Positions 29,956-37,791 of a DNA stretch of 64,000 nucleotides are shown piece by piece. Position 1 is the first letter of the stretch; each line of letters opens with the position of its first letter. The DNA comes from Acinetobacter sp. ANC 4558. Lineage in GTDB: Bacteria > Pseudomonadota > Gammaproteobacteria > Pseudomonadales > Moraxellaceae. The stretch is from contig NZ_NEGH01000009.1 in the NCBI RefSeq assembly GCF_002135375.1, forward strand, positions 124,001-188,000, read 5' to 3'. The notes below the pieces were generated by a model, which saw only the letters and a list, made by a program, of their open reading frames with translations, ran no database searches and was not told where the DNA came from. The position numbers were made by a program, and so were the translations under genes.

Positions 29956-31332
29956 TTGAATAAAAATACTGAACTTCAGCGTGGCTTAAAGAATCGTCAT
30001 ATCCAATTAATTGCCATGGGTGGTGCAATTGGTACAGGCTTATTTTTAGGTTCCGCTCATGTCATACAATCAGCAGGTCCTTCTATTATTTTAGGATATG
30101 CGATTGGTGGCTTTATTGTTTTTTTAATTATGCGTCAATTAGGTGAAATGATTGTACATGAACCCGTTGCTGGATCATTTAGTCATTTTGCTTATAAATA
30201 TTGGGGAAAATTCCCAGGCTTTTTAACTGGCTGGAATTATTGGATCCTTTATATTTTAGTAGCCATGACCGAACTGACTGCTGTCGCTAAATATATTAAC
30301 TGGTGGTGGCCACATATTCCTGCATGGTCTTCTGTGCTTTTCTTCTTTATTATCATTACAATTCTCAATCTTGGAAATGTAAAAATATACGGAGAGTCTG
30401 AGTTTTGGCTTTCTATCATCAAAGTGATTGCTGTAGTTTCTATGATTCTTTTCGGTTTGTATTTAATATTTACAGCCGATACCAATTCAACAGCTTCTTT
30501 TAGCAACCTTTGGAGTCATGGAGGATTCTTCCCCAATGGCTTTGATGGTCTATTTTACATGTTAGCCTTTTTGATGTTTGCTTTTGGTGGTATTGAACTG
30601 ATTGGTATGGCTGCTGCTGAAGCAGAAAATCCTAAAAAGACCATTCCAAAAGCAATCAATCAAGTTGTATTTAGAATCCTCTTGTTCTATGTCGGTTCAC
30701 TTGCTGTTCTATTGTCACTTGTACCTTGGAACCAGCTAGAATTGGGCGGCTTAGATAAAAGTCCATTCGTCATGATCTTTAGCCAATTAGGTATTAATTG
30801 GGCAGCTCACTTACTTAACTTTATTATTCTAACTGCTGCACTCTCTGTTTATAACAGTGGAATGTATGCCAATAGTCGAATGCTGTATAGTTTAGCCAAA
30901 CAAGGAAATGCACCCAAAATCTTTGCAAAAACAAATAAGCAAGGGGTACCTATTCAGGCTGTTTTAATGTCTGCTTTACTGATTTTTGGTTGTGTTCTTC
31001 TTAACTATTTTGTGCCTGAAGAAGCTTTAAGTCATTTAATTTACATTGTAGTTGGTGCTTTAGTTTTAAACTGGGCAATGATTACATTGACTCATTTACA
31101 ATTTAGACGTGCAAAACAAACATTAAAATTTGAAACCTCTTATCCTGCGCTATGGGCACCATTAAGTAATTATTTGGTTTTGGCTTTTATTGCTGTAGTT
31201 CTCTTCATTATGTGGACACAGGGCTTCCAAGAATCTGTCATCATGATTCCAATTTGGATTACCTTAATGTTGATTCTATTTGATCGTCTAAATCCAAAAG
31301 ATTTAAGTGATCTGAAGCCTAAAGACGATTAA
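29956..31332 (+). CDS. APC-family amino-acid permease
   Basis: Proton-coupled amino-acid importer of the inner membrane with 12 hydrophobic segments, 458 residues. The N-terminal signature LKNRHIQLIAMGGAIGTGLF is the family's substrate/backbone-binding loop. The LMFAFGGIELIGMAAAEAEN segment is TM6. It belongs to the AroP/PheP/GabP/CycA group, but the substrate is not readable. The start is TTG at 29956: no ATG precedes the conserved N-terminus, and the next ATG would delete part of the signature. Ribosome site is weak. Confidence 0.82.
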   Translation: MNKNTELQRGLKNRHIQLIAMGGAIGTGLFLGSAHVIQSAGPSIILGYAIGGFIVFLIMRQLGEMIVHEPVAGSFSHFAYKYWGKFPGFLTGWNYWILYILVAMTELTAVAKYINWWWPHIPAWSSVLFFFIIITILNLGNVKIYGESEFWLSIIKVIAVVSMILFGLYLIFTADTNSTASFSNLWSHGGFFPNGFDGLFYMLAFLMFAFGGIELIGMAAAEAENPKKTIPKAINQVVFRILLFYVGSLAVLLSLVPWNQLELGGLDKSPFVMIFSQLGINWAAHLLNFIILTAALSVYNSGMYANSRMLYSLAKQGNAPKIFAKTNKQGVPIQAVLMSALLIFGCVLLNYFVPEEALSHLIYIVVGALVLNWAMITLTHLQFRRAKQTLKFETSYPALWAPLSNYLVLAFIAVVLFIMWTQGFQESVIMIPIWITLMLILFDRLNPKDLSDLKPKDD

Positions 31333-31340
31333 TTTCATTA

Positions 31341-31370
31341 AAAAAGTTATTACTTCGGTAATAACTTTTT
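31341..31370 (+). terminator. Strong intrinsic terminator with UUCG tetraloop
   Basis: Perfect 13-bp stem AAAAAGTTATTAC/GTAATAACTTTTT closed by TTCG. It ends the permease gene 25 bp before the tRNA. Confidence 0.9.
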
Positions 31371-31395
31371 ATTTTTATGCTAAGTTAACTCACAT

Positions 31396-31471
31396 GCGCT
31401 TTTAGCTTAACTGGATAGAGCAGTTGCCTCCTAAGCGACCGACGTGGGTTCGAGTCCCGCAGAGCGCACCA
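31396..31471 (+). tRNA. tRNA-Arg (CCT anticodon), prophage attachment site
   Basis: A 76-nt cloverleaf: acceptor stem GCGCTTT/AGAGCGC, discriminator A and encoded CCA at 31469-31471. D stem is GCTT/GAGC, anticodon stem GTTGC/GCGAC with loop CTCCTAA (anticodon CCT, reads AGG), T arm GTGGG/CCCGC. An integrase gene begins 167 bp downstream, in the classic arrangement where the 3' end of a tRNA gene is the attachment site. The tRNA is intact on this side. Confidence 0.95.
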
Positions 31472-31584
31472 ATTTAGAATTAAACATCGTATAACATAGT
31501 ATATCGACTACCCTCTAAGCATTGAAAAATAAACGCATTTGTAATTTAATAGTCTAAGATAGTTTAAGTTAATCCAGTGTTTAT

Positions 31585-31638
31585 GACGGTATTTATAACG
31601 GTATCGTCAGGATACCGCTAAAAGTGATACCGCTAAAA
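31585..31638 (+). promoter_or_regulatory. Repeat cluster overlapping the integrase start
   Basis: Four related half-sites lie just before the integrase: GACGGTAT, AACGGTAT, then two direct copies of GATACCGCTAAAA (31611-31623 and 31626-31638). CGGTATC (31599-31605) and GATACCG (31611-31617) form an inverted repeat with a 5-nt gap. The last copy ends on the A of the ATG. This could be an operator, an integrase or excisionase binding cluster, or a translation-blocking hairpin. No ordinary ribosome site is visible. Confidence 0.5.
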
Positions 31639-32852
31639 TGGCTAGAACCGTTGTACCTCTTAATGATACAAAGATAAAAAAGGCTAAATCCCAAGGCTCT
31701 AACATTAAGTTGTCAGACGGTGGGGGTTTGTATTTACTCATTGATAAAAACAATAATAAATTTTGGCGTTTTGACTATTATCGCCCCTACTCAAAAAAAC
31801 GAAATACTATTAGTTTTGGTATTTATCCTGAAGTCTCACTTGCTGATGCGAGATCGAGGCGAGAAGATGCTAGATCTCTTTTAGCTCAAAATATCGATCC
31901 TCAAGAAGAAAAAAAACGCATAACTTTGGAACATGGTGATGCGCTAAAAAATACTTTTAAATTTGTTGCAAGTGAATGGCTGTCTAAGCAGAGTCTAGCC
32001 GAATCCACAATTAAGAAATCCAAAAGCTTATTTGATGTGATTTTTGAAAGTATTGGAAAAAAACCCATTAACAAAATTACACCTGTAGATGTTTTAAATA
32101 TTTGTCGCATTTATGAAAGACAAGGAAAGTTTGAGACCGCAAAAAAAGTAAAGGTTAAATGTGGTCAGGTTTTAAGATATGGGGTTGCTACTGGATTGTG
32201 TGAAAGAGATGTAACTCAAGATTTAAGAGGTGCATTGACTACACCAGTTGTTGAGCATATGTCTGCAATTACAGACCCAAAAGAATTTGCACTTCTTTTA
32301 GCAGATATAGATCACTATGACGGTACATATATAACAAAAATTGCATTACAGCTTGCTCCTTTAGTTTTTGTTAGACCAGGAGAACTTCGACATGCAAAAT
32401 GGTCAGATATCGATTTTGATGAAAAAATATGGGCCTACACCCCACCTAAGACAAAAAGTAAAACTGGGGTTGAATTAATTGTCCCGCTATCTACCCAAGT
32501 ATTGATTTTATTTGAGAAAATTTACCCTGTAACAAGTAATCAAAGTGATTTTGTTTTTCCTGCAATGACATCAAGCTTAAAACCAATGTCTGAAAATACA
32601 ATCAATCAAGCATTAAGGCGACTTGGTTATGAGAAGGAAAAAGTATCTGGACATGGTTTTAGGGCATCAGCACGAACTATGCTTGAAGAAGTTTTGCAGT
32701 TCCCTGTCGAGATTATTGAAATGCAATTAGGGCATCAAGTTAGAGACATGCATGGTCGGGCATATAACCGCACGAAGCACTTAAAAAAGCGAAGAGAAAT
32801 GATGCAAGCATGGGCTAATTATTGTGACGAGTTAAAAAGCACGGTAAATTAA
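31638..32852 (+). CDS. Prophage tyrosine integrase
   Basis: Site-specific recombinase, 404 residues, that integrates and excises the prophage at tRNA-Arg. The N-terminal DUF4102 arm-binding domain has LSDGGGLYLLI (residues 25-35). The catalytic domain shows Arg246 in VRPGELRHA, His339-x-x-Arg342 in GHGFRASA, His366 in LGHQ and nucleophile Tyr376. It is convergent with no gene and points away from the tRNA, as in P4-type elements. Confidence 0.93.
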   Translation: MARTVVPLNDTKIKKAKSQGSNIKLSDGGGLYLLIDKNNNKFWRFDYYRPYSKKRNTISFGIYPEVSLADARSRREDARSLLAQNIDPQEEKKRITLEHGDALKNTFKFVASEWLSKQSLAESTIKKSKSLFDVIFESIGKKPINKITPVDVLNICRIYERQGKFETAKKVKVKCGQVLRYGVATGLCERDVTQDLRGALTTPVVEHMSAITDPKEFALLLADIDHYDGTYITKIALQLAPLVFVRPGELRHAKWSDIDFDEKIWAYTPPKTKSKTGVELIVPLSTQVLILFEKIYPVTSNQSDFVFPAMTSSLKPMSENTINQALRRLGYEKEKVSGHGFRASARTMLEEVLQFPVEIIEMQLGHQVRDMHGRAYNRTKHLKKRREMMQAWANYCDELKSTVN

Positions 32853-32874
32853 AAATAATGGGGTTTTGCAGATT

Positions 32875-33573
32875 ATGAATGAAGAAGAAATCTCAATTAA
32901 AAAGAAAGTGTCTCAAGTAATTACTACAGCTATTGGTTGGATTTTATTATTAATTATTTCTGCCACATTATATTTTAAAAGCATTGGTAATTCAGGACCT
33001 TTGGTGGCAGCGTTGTCATTAGTTGGTAATTATGCAGGGGCTATAGCAACCTTAGCTGCTGCGTATATTGCATCTTTACTATTTAATGATTGGAGGAAAA
33101 TGCATAGAGCTAATTACATATCCGCAACGTGTGAACGACTTAAAAACTCAATTTTAAGTATTGATAGCGAGATATATGATTTAAAAATAATATTGGATAG
33201 CACTGATTCTTTAAAGGGTGGATTGAGTATCGCATTAGTAAAGCCTGAACATTTGGATGAAATACGCAATATGATTCCCAGTATTAAAAGTTCTTGCAGG
33301 AAAATCACTCATGATATTCAGCACCTTGAATCGGATCTTCTATCACTTAAATACATATCCATGGAGGCATTTTTAAAAATCAATCCAATTTATACTGAAC
33401 TTAACAAAGGTGTTGATAGTAAGTATAAAGAGATTTTAGTTAACCGAGGCACCTACGATCAATTCCAAATTCTAAGCAGATCTAAGTCTTTTATTTCGGT
33501 ATCACATGAAGGAATTAGAAGTCTTCAAGATATAACACTTAAAGAGATTGATAAGCTAAACTCCCCCAATTAG
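32875..33573 (+). CDS. Integrase-adjacent membrane protein of unknown function
   Basis: A 232-residue protein with two hydrophobic segments near the N-terminus (about residues 18-38 and 47-68) and a long helical cytoplasmic part with heptad-like charged pattern. No recognised domain. I prefer ATG 32875 to a TTG three codons earlier. It shares the integrase strand, 22 bp downstream, opposite to all late genes, and lies at the attachment end of the prophage, where lysogenic-conversion or defence genes are often found. That role is inference. Confidence 0.6.
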   Translation: MNEEEISIKKKVSQVITTAIGWILLLIISATLYFKSIGNSGPLVAALSLVGNYAGAIATLAAAYIASLLFNDWRKMHRANYISATCERLKNSILSIDSEIYDLKIILDSTDSLKGGLSIALVKPEHLDEIRNMIPSIKSSCRKITHDIQHLESDLLSLKYISMEAFLKINPIYTELNKGVDSKYKEILVNRGTYDQFQILSRSKSFISVSHEGIRSLQDITLKEIDKLNSPN

Positions 33574-33681
33574 GAAATCTCGATTAACGATTTTCTGATT
33601 TCACAAAGATTTAATATTAACAATAAATTAATTCAATTTGCAGCTGCTCATGTATTTCACGCAAGCAGCCTAATTTTTCTT

Positions 33682-34194
33682 TCAATTTTCAGGCCATGCT
33701 TCACTCAATCGATGTGCATCAGCTGCGTGTTTGTCAGCTTGTTCTGCCACGTATTGATATTGTCCGATGCACTCTTTGAGTACGTCACTATTGGTAGTGG
33801 TGTACTCAATAATGGTTTCTTTGGAAGCTGTAGACATACGACTTGTGGCTTTATCGATTTGCTTTGACATGCCATTAATAGCGGACTTAGCATGATTAAC
33901 ATCAATAATGATTTCTTGCATTTTCGCATTGTGATTTCTCTCTGCTTCTAAAAGTTTATCTGACCATTGTTTTTCTTTAGTTCTTGCTTCAGCTTTAGCT
34001 TGTTCGGTTAAGGCTTTAGTTTCGGCAACTTCTGTTTTGTATTGAGCATTCAGCAATGAGTAATTCGTCTTTAGACTTTGTACTCGCCAAGTCTGTGTAC
34101 CACTGAAAATTGAAAGAATTAAAATTATGGCCAACAAAACTAAAATGATGATTTGGTAAAACTTATCTATAAATTGCTGAAGAGCTATTTTCAT
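33682..34194 (-). CDS. Rz-like inner-membrane spanin subunit
   Basis: Lysis protein that, with Rz1, fuses inner and outer membranes at the last step of lysis. The 170-residue chain has an N-terminal signal-anchor (IIILVLLAIILILSIFSG, residues 15-32) and then a long periplasmic coiled-coil rich in Ala, Glu, Lys and Gln. Its ATG overlaps the endolysin stop by 4 nt. A second reading frame inside encodes Rz1. Last gene of the late operon. Confidence 0.8.
   Translation of the reverse strand: MKIALQQFIDKFYQIIILVLLAIILILSIFSGTQTWRVQSLKTNYSLLNAQYKTEVAETKALTEQAKAEARTKEKQWSDKLLEAERNHNAKMQEIIIDVNHAKSAINGMSKQIDKATSRMSTASKETIIEYTTTNSDVLKECIGQYQYVAEQADKHAADAHRLSEAWPEN
33705..33929 (-). CDS. Rz1-like outer-membrane spanin lipoprotein, nested in Rz
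   Basis: Wholly contained within the Rz gene in the +1 frame. The 74-residue product has a signal segment (LLMLIMLSPLLMAC) with lipobox LMAC and cysteine 21. A short tail follows with several prolines (KPQ, LPKKP, TPLP), as in Rz1 proteins. It should be lipidated and reach the outer membrane. The lambda Rz/Rz1 pair has the same fully embedded layout. Confidence 0.75.
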   Translation of the reverse strand: MRKCKKSLLMLIMLSPLLMACQSKSIKPQVVCLQLPKKPLLSTPLPIVTYSKSASDNINTWQNKLTNTQLMHID

Positions 34195-34763
34195 TTTAAA
34201 AATAACTCCTTCTCTTTAACACGACGATTCACTAATCCTTGTAATCGCTTGCCACCAGCATTGACCCATGCATCAAATTGATTCGCTGCACCTTGATAGT
34301 CACCAGTATTCAGTTTTTTAAGTAAGGTCGATTTCTCAAAAGCTCCCGATCCAATGTTATAAGTCAGTGAAACAAGCGCATCGAATTGGTTTTGATTGAG
34401 TGATACAGTGACAGCTTCATTTACAGCGTGTTCAAATTTCTTTAAATCATTCTGCATGAACTGTTTGGCTTGAGCTTCTGTACAAGTGTCACCTTTTTTA
34501 ACTTTCTGGCCGTTCGGATAAATCGTGGTACCGAAACCGATGGTCCAAACACCTACACCATCGTCATAGGCTGTTAATCGCTTCCCTTCAAAACCACAGA
34601 TAAGATTAATCCCGAAATCACTCACAGCCATTTGATCTTTAATACCGAGCATGTCATTTACAGCTTGCTGGTCAAAGGAAATTAATTTGTCCGTGGCATT
34701 GACCTGTTTTTGTGTGAGCTTGCCACCTGACATTTTACGAAGCTGATCGAATATATTTTGCAT
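34191..34763 (-). CDS. Phage endolysin, GH24 (T4-type) lysozyme
   Basis: Cleaves the glycan strand of peptidoglycan for host lysis. The 190-residue protein has the GH24 catalytic set: Glu59 in CGFEGKRL, Asp68 nine residues on, and Thr74 in VWTIGFGT, the same spacing as T4 lysozyme. About 45 extra N-terminal residues precede the fold. There is no signal peptide, so release needs the holin. I start at 34763, with AAGGGG 7 nt upstream; the ATG two codons earlier overlaps the holin stop (ATGA). Confidence 0.9.
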   Translation of the reverse strand: MQNIFDQLRKMSGGKLTQKQVNATDKLISFDQQAVNDMLGIKDQMAVSDFGINLICGFEGKRLTAYDDGVGVWTIGFGTTIYPNGQKVKKGDTCTEAQAKQFMQNDLKKFEHAVNEAVTVSLNQNQFDALVSLTYNIGSGAFEKSTLLKKLNTGDYQGAANQFDAWVNAGGKRLQGLVNRRVKEKELFLK

Positions 34764-34765
34764 GA

Positions 34766-35155
34766 TCATTCCCCTTGAATATCTTTTCTGGCTTTTTTAA
34801 CTTCTTTAATGACTTCCACAATGGTTTTACCTTCCTGCCGATCAATAAAGTTAAATGTCCACCGCACAATTGCCCAACCTGGTAAACCGCAGACGAAAAA
34901 AAAGCCCCCAAGTGCGATCATTCCCCAAATATCAGTGACCCACTCATGCAACCCCCAACGAACAATGATGAATGCTCCACCACCTAGACTCGAAACGATG
35001 GTACAAATCAAACCTACCGCCCACTCTTGAGGTGAACGTGGAAATCTCATCATAATGACAACTGTTGCCACAAGTGCGATAGCAAGTGTGACTGCAAGCG
35101 CTGCGCCATAAAATTTTAAGAAGGCAGTAAGACTACCTGTAGAGACTGGTTCCAT
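34766..35155 (-). CDS. Putative holin
   Basis: A 129-residue membrane protein with three to four hydrophobic segments (FYGAALAVTLAIALVATVVIM; AVGLICTIVSSLGGGAFIIV; IWGMIALGGFFFVCGLPGWAI) and a charged C-terminus ending KKARKDIQGE. It lies directly before the endolysin. The start at 35155 has an AGGA 7 nt upstream; the longer frame to 35236 runs through a terminator and is not used. Position and topology argue for holin. Specific family not recognised. Confidence 0.7.
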   Translation of the reverse strand: MEPVSTGSLTAFLKFYGAALAVTLAIALVATVVIMMRFPRSPQEWAVGLICTIVSSLGGGAFIIVRWGLHEWVTDIWGMIALGGFFFVCGLPGWAIVRWTFNFIDRQEGKTIVEVIKEVKKARKDIQGE

Positions 35156-35182
35156 ATTTTTCCTAATTTTTGGTAATAAAAA

Positions 35183-35202
35183 ACCCCGATCTATGTCGGG
35201 GT
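35183..35202 (-). terminator. Intrinsic terminator before the lysis genes
   Basis: Stem ACCCCGA/TCGGGGT with a 6-nt loop, followed on the minus strand by TTTTTTATT. It lies between the lectin-like protein gene and the holin. Confidence 0.8.
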
Positions 35203-35219
35203 ATGAGGCTTGATGTGCA

Positions 35220-35993
35220 TTAAGCTGTGATTTCATATTTATTCATAAAATATCTTTCAAGATCATTTAAATACTGCTTATTTTCGTCTAATGTTAAATC
35301 AATATTTAAGCCGCCCCACGCACCAAAGTCTGCATGCGCATTTCTCATCCAATCCCACTCTCCTTTCTTATAGCCTGCGATAAATGGGGTTTTGAGTGTA
35401 GAACTAAATGCGACTTCTTTTCCACTGAGTCGAATTGTTGTTCCGCGTTTCGTTGAAAAACTAAATATTGCAAGTTGTGGAGTTGGCTTATTTGCCATCG
35501 CATCGCCAACAGGTGCTTCATAGTAAAGAATACTACTCACTCCATTGATTGCATGCGGCTTTACACCGAGTGTACGGGTCGAAGCTGAAAGTATTAGATG
35601 TGGAGATGGTTCAGTCGTATCATTGATCGCACGAATCAATCTAAATTCATTTGTTGATACTGCTGGCTTCATCACAACAAAAAATGTCCAAGCATCAGGA
35701 TTAATATCGTAATCACCATCAGTTACAACATACGTTGCACCGCTAATTCTTTTACTTAACCCACGCTGACCATTGTGAAACACTACAGGTGTATAGGTTG
35801 CACTTCGTAATCTAGAGTTAATGCCATTCGCCCGATTTAATATATCCATTGATTTGTCTGTGTAGAAATCAGCATCAAAAAATGCTTTGAACTCTGGAAT
35901 ATGGGCTAAGGCTTTCCCTGCTTCGCTAATTTCATACTTGCCTAAACTTGTAGTACCGACATTGACATTTGATAGTTTTTGAATCGTGATCAT
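35220..35993 (-). CDS. Possible lectin-like tail-associated protein
   Basis: A 257-residue protein placed right after the tail-fibre gene. It is beta-rich: AWTFFVVMKPAVS, IRLSGKEVAFSS and the closing LNDLERYFMNKYEIT, a helix-ending pattern often found in concanavalin/LamG-like domains. No domain is certain. A role in binding the host surface or stabilising the tail tip is inference from position. It has no signal peptide. Confidence 0.55.
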   Translation of the reverse strand: MITIQKLSNVNVGTTSLGKYEISEAGKALAHIPEFKAFFDADFYTDKSMDILNRANGINSRLRSATYTPVVFHNGQRGLSKRISGATYVVTDGDYDINPDAWTFFVVMKPAVSTNEFRLIRAINDTTEPSPHLILSASTRTLGVKPHAINGVSSILYYEAPVGDAMANKPTPQLAIFSFSTKRGTTIRLSGKEVAFSSTLKTPFIAGYKKGEWDWMRNAHADFGAWGGLNIDLTLDENKQYLNDLERYFMNKYEITA

Positions 35994-36011
35994 TTTTTAT
36001 TTCCTGAATGG

Positions 36012-37736
36012 TTAAAAAGTTAATTCATATTTGTAAACTGCTGCGAGTGTTTTTCTCACAACATCTAATCCGTATTGACGCAATTTGTAGCGGTTAAATC
36101 CTGCCGTTTCGACAGGTGTTTCAAGCAAATAACCGCGCTTGTTGTAAAGCTCAATCCAATCTCGTGAGAGTGTGCCTGTATAATTGAGACCAACACGCAT
36201 TAGTTTTTGATCTGAAAAAAGCTTGTATCGACGCATATCGCTATTAATTTCAATCGCTACATTTCTAATCACTTTCACAGTGTCTTGTCTTGATGCACCT
36301 AACCATCCAACCCCATTACCTGTGATATTCGGCCAGAAATTGTGAAAATCAACAAAGCATGTCGCATCTGGAAAAGTTACAGGCAAAGCTGATGCGATTT
36401 GTGCTTCCTTTTCTGATAGTGGCCCTGAACCTTGTTCACCAGGAAAAGCTCCCCACTTATACTCACCATTGCGATTTAAATTGACTTGATTGTGATTAAA
36501 TCTTGTATGCGCATTTGTACCCGTCGGATTAATCACAGGTACAACTGTAATACGAGCGTTACTTAACAGACTTGCTTCCTGAATATCTTCTTTTCTTTCA
36601 AGAATTTCTTTTAAGAAAATATACATTTGGAGCATTGCATCTTTTTCATTACCATGAACACCAGTAGTAATAACAATGTGTTTAGGCTTAATCATTTCCT
36701 TAAGATCAAATGGAAGTTCTGAATCCATACCCATCTCGAACGGAATTGGCTTATACGTATATGCTTTAATAATATTCCCTAAAGCGTCGCTTCCTATCTC
36801 TTGTGATGACATTGATGCATACGTATTAACTAGCGCATCGTAAAGCGTATATAGACTAGCTGTATTTCCAATAAGTGTGCGTATAGGCAGGTTATACAAA
36901 TCATCGGTGTAATCCTGCATTCGCTTAATAACACCAAAATCTGAATACAAATCTTTTGTGGTATTGAGTGGTTCTGGGTTTAATGCATTATTTTGAAGTT
37001 TTGAAAAGTCGATATCTTGTTGATCATCGTCATCACTTTTTTTATTTTCTCCAATAAGCAAATTAAACTGACTATCAACAACTGAAAAAGAAGGTTGATT
37101 TTGATCTCTAAAAAAATCTTTTAAAAATTGTTCATCTTCTTCATTTGCAAAAATGATATTTAGATGATGATCGACAATTAAAAAACTACTCAACTTTTCT
37201 TCTGAATGGAAATCCGACTTGAAGTTCTGCTGTAAAAAACCATCATCATCAAATGCAATTAAAATATTGCCTTCTGAATCTGTTTGTCGAAACGTCTTAG
37301 TCTCTTTCGATTTTTCTTGTGAATAAAAATCTACAGCTTGGATTTCATTAATTTTCTCTGTCGTTGTCGCTGATATATTTGTGATGGTTTCATTCGTTTT
37401 AGCAATCTCAGCATCAGAATGAGCAATAGCTAAATCCTTATCACTTGCCCCTGTATCATTCCACTTAGCACCATCCCATAACCAAACCTTCTTGGTTTCC
37501 ATATCCTGTGCAAGACTGCCTTCAATACTTGGTTTGTATTTTTCAAGTGCAGCCTTATTAGCGAATCCACGCTTTAGACCATTATCCAGTAATGTTTGCT
37601 CAACACCAGGAGCGGTTAAATATTCAATCCCACGTCTTGTCTTTACTTTTTTCTTGCCATTGCCACTGACAAAATCATCAAGAGAATCTGCATCTTTATC
37701 AGCATTCTCAAGCTTCTCCATCGTAATAATCGCCAT
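36012..37736 (-). CDS. Tail-fibre protein with M14-type metallocarboxypeptidase domain
   Basis: 574 residues. The N-terminal 140 residues look like a tail-fibre attachment part (LWDGAKWNDTG, then heptad-like NETITNISATTTEKIN). Residues 150-235 hold short repeated units with the pattern hydrophobic-VD-x-x-x-N-hydrophobic. From about 350 the sequence becomes a zinc hydrolase: His361-Gly-Asn-Glu364 (zinc ligands), NPTGTNAHTRFN, the NLNRN arginine Arg422, DFH with His465, and a catalytic-glutamate candidate Glu539 or Glu543 in LLETPVE. These match family M14. The target (peptide crosslinks, or acyl groups on surface sugars) is unknown. Confidence 0.75.
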   Translation of the reverse strand: MAIITMEKLENADKDADSLDDFVSGNGKKKVKTRRGIEYLTAPGVEQTLLDNGLKRGFANKAALEKYKPSIEGSLAQDMETKKVWLWDGAKWNDTGASDKDLAIAHSDAEIAKTNETITNISATTTEKINEIQAVDFYSQEKSKETKTFRQTDSEGNILIAFDDDGFLQQNFKSDFHSEEKLSSFLIVDHHLNIIFANEEDEQFLKDFFRDQNQPSFSVVDSQFNLLIGENKKSDDDDQQDIDFSKLQNNALNPEPLNTTKDLYSDFGVIKRMQDYTDDLYNLPIRTLIGNTASLYTLYDALVNTYASMSSQEIGSDALGNIIKAYTYKPIPFEMGMDSELPFDLKEMIKPKHIVITTGVHGNEKDAMLQMYIFLKEILERKEDIQEASLLSNARITVVPVINPTGTNAHTRFNHNQVNLNRNGEYKWGAFPGEQGSGPLSEKEAQIASALPVTFPDATCFVDFHNFWPNITGNGVGWLGASRQDTVKVIRNVAIEINSDMRRYKLFSDQKLMRVGLNYTGTLSRDWIELYNKRGYLLETPVETAGFNRYKLRQYGLDVVRKTLAAVYKYELTF

Positions 37737-37752
37737 GCTTTTCCCCAGGCAT

Positions 37753-37774
37753 AAAAAAGCACTCTTTCGAGTGC
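37753..37774 (-). terminator. Intrinsic terminator after the J-like gene
   Basis: Stem GCACTC/GAGTGC with a TTTC/GAAA loop, followed on the minus strand by TTTTTT. Confidence 0.8.
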
Positions 37775-37791
37775 CTGATAAGGTTTAAATT

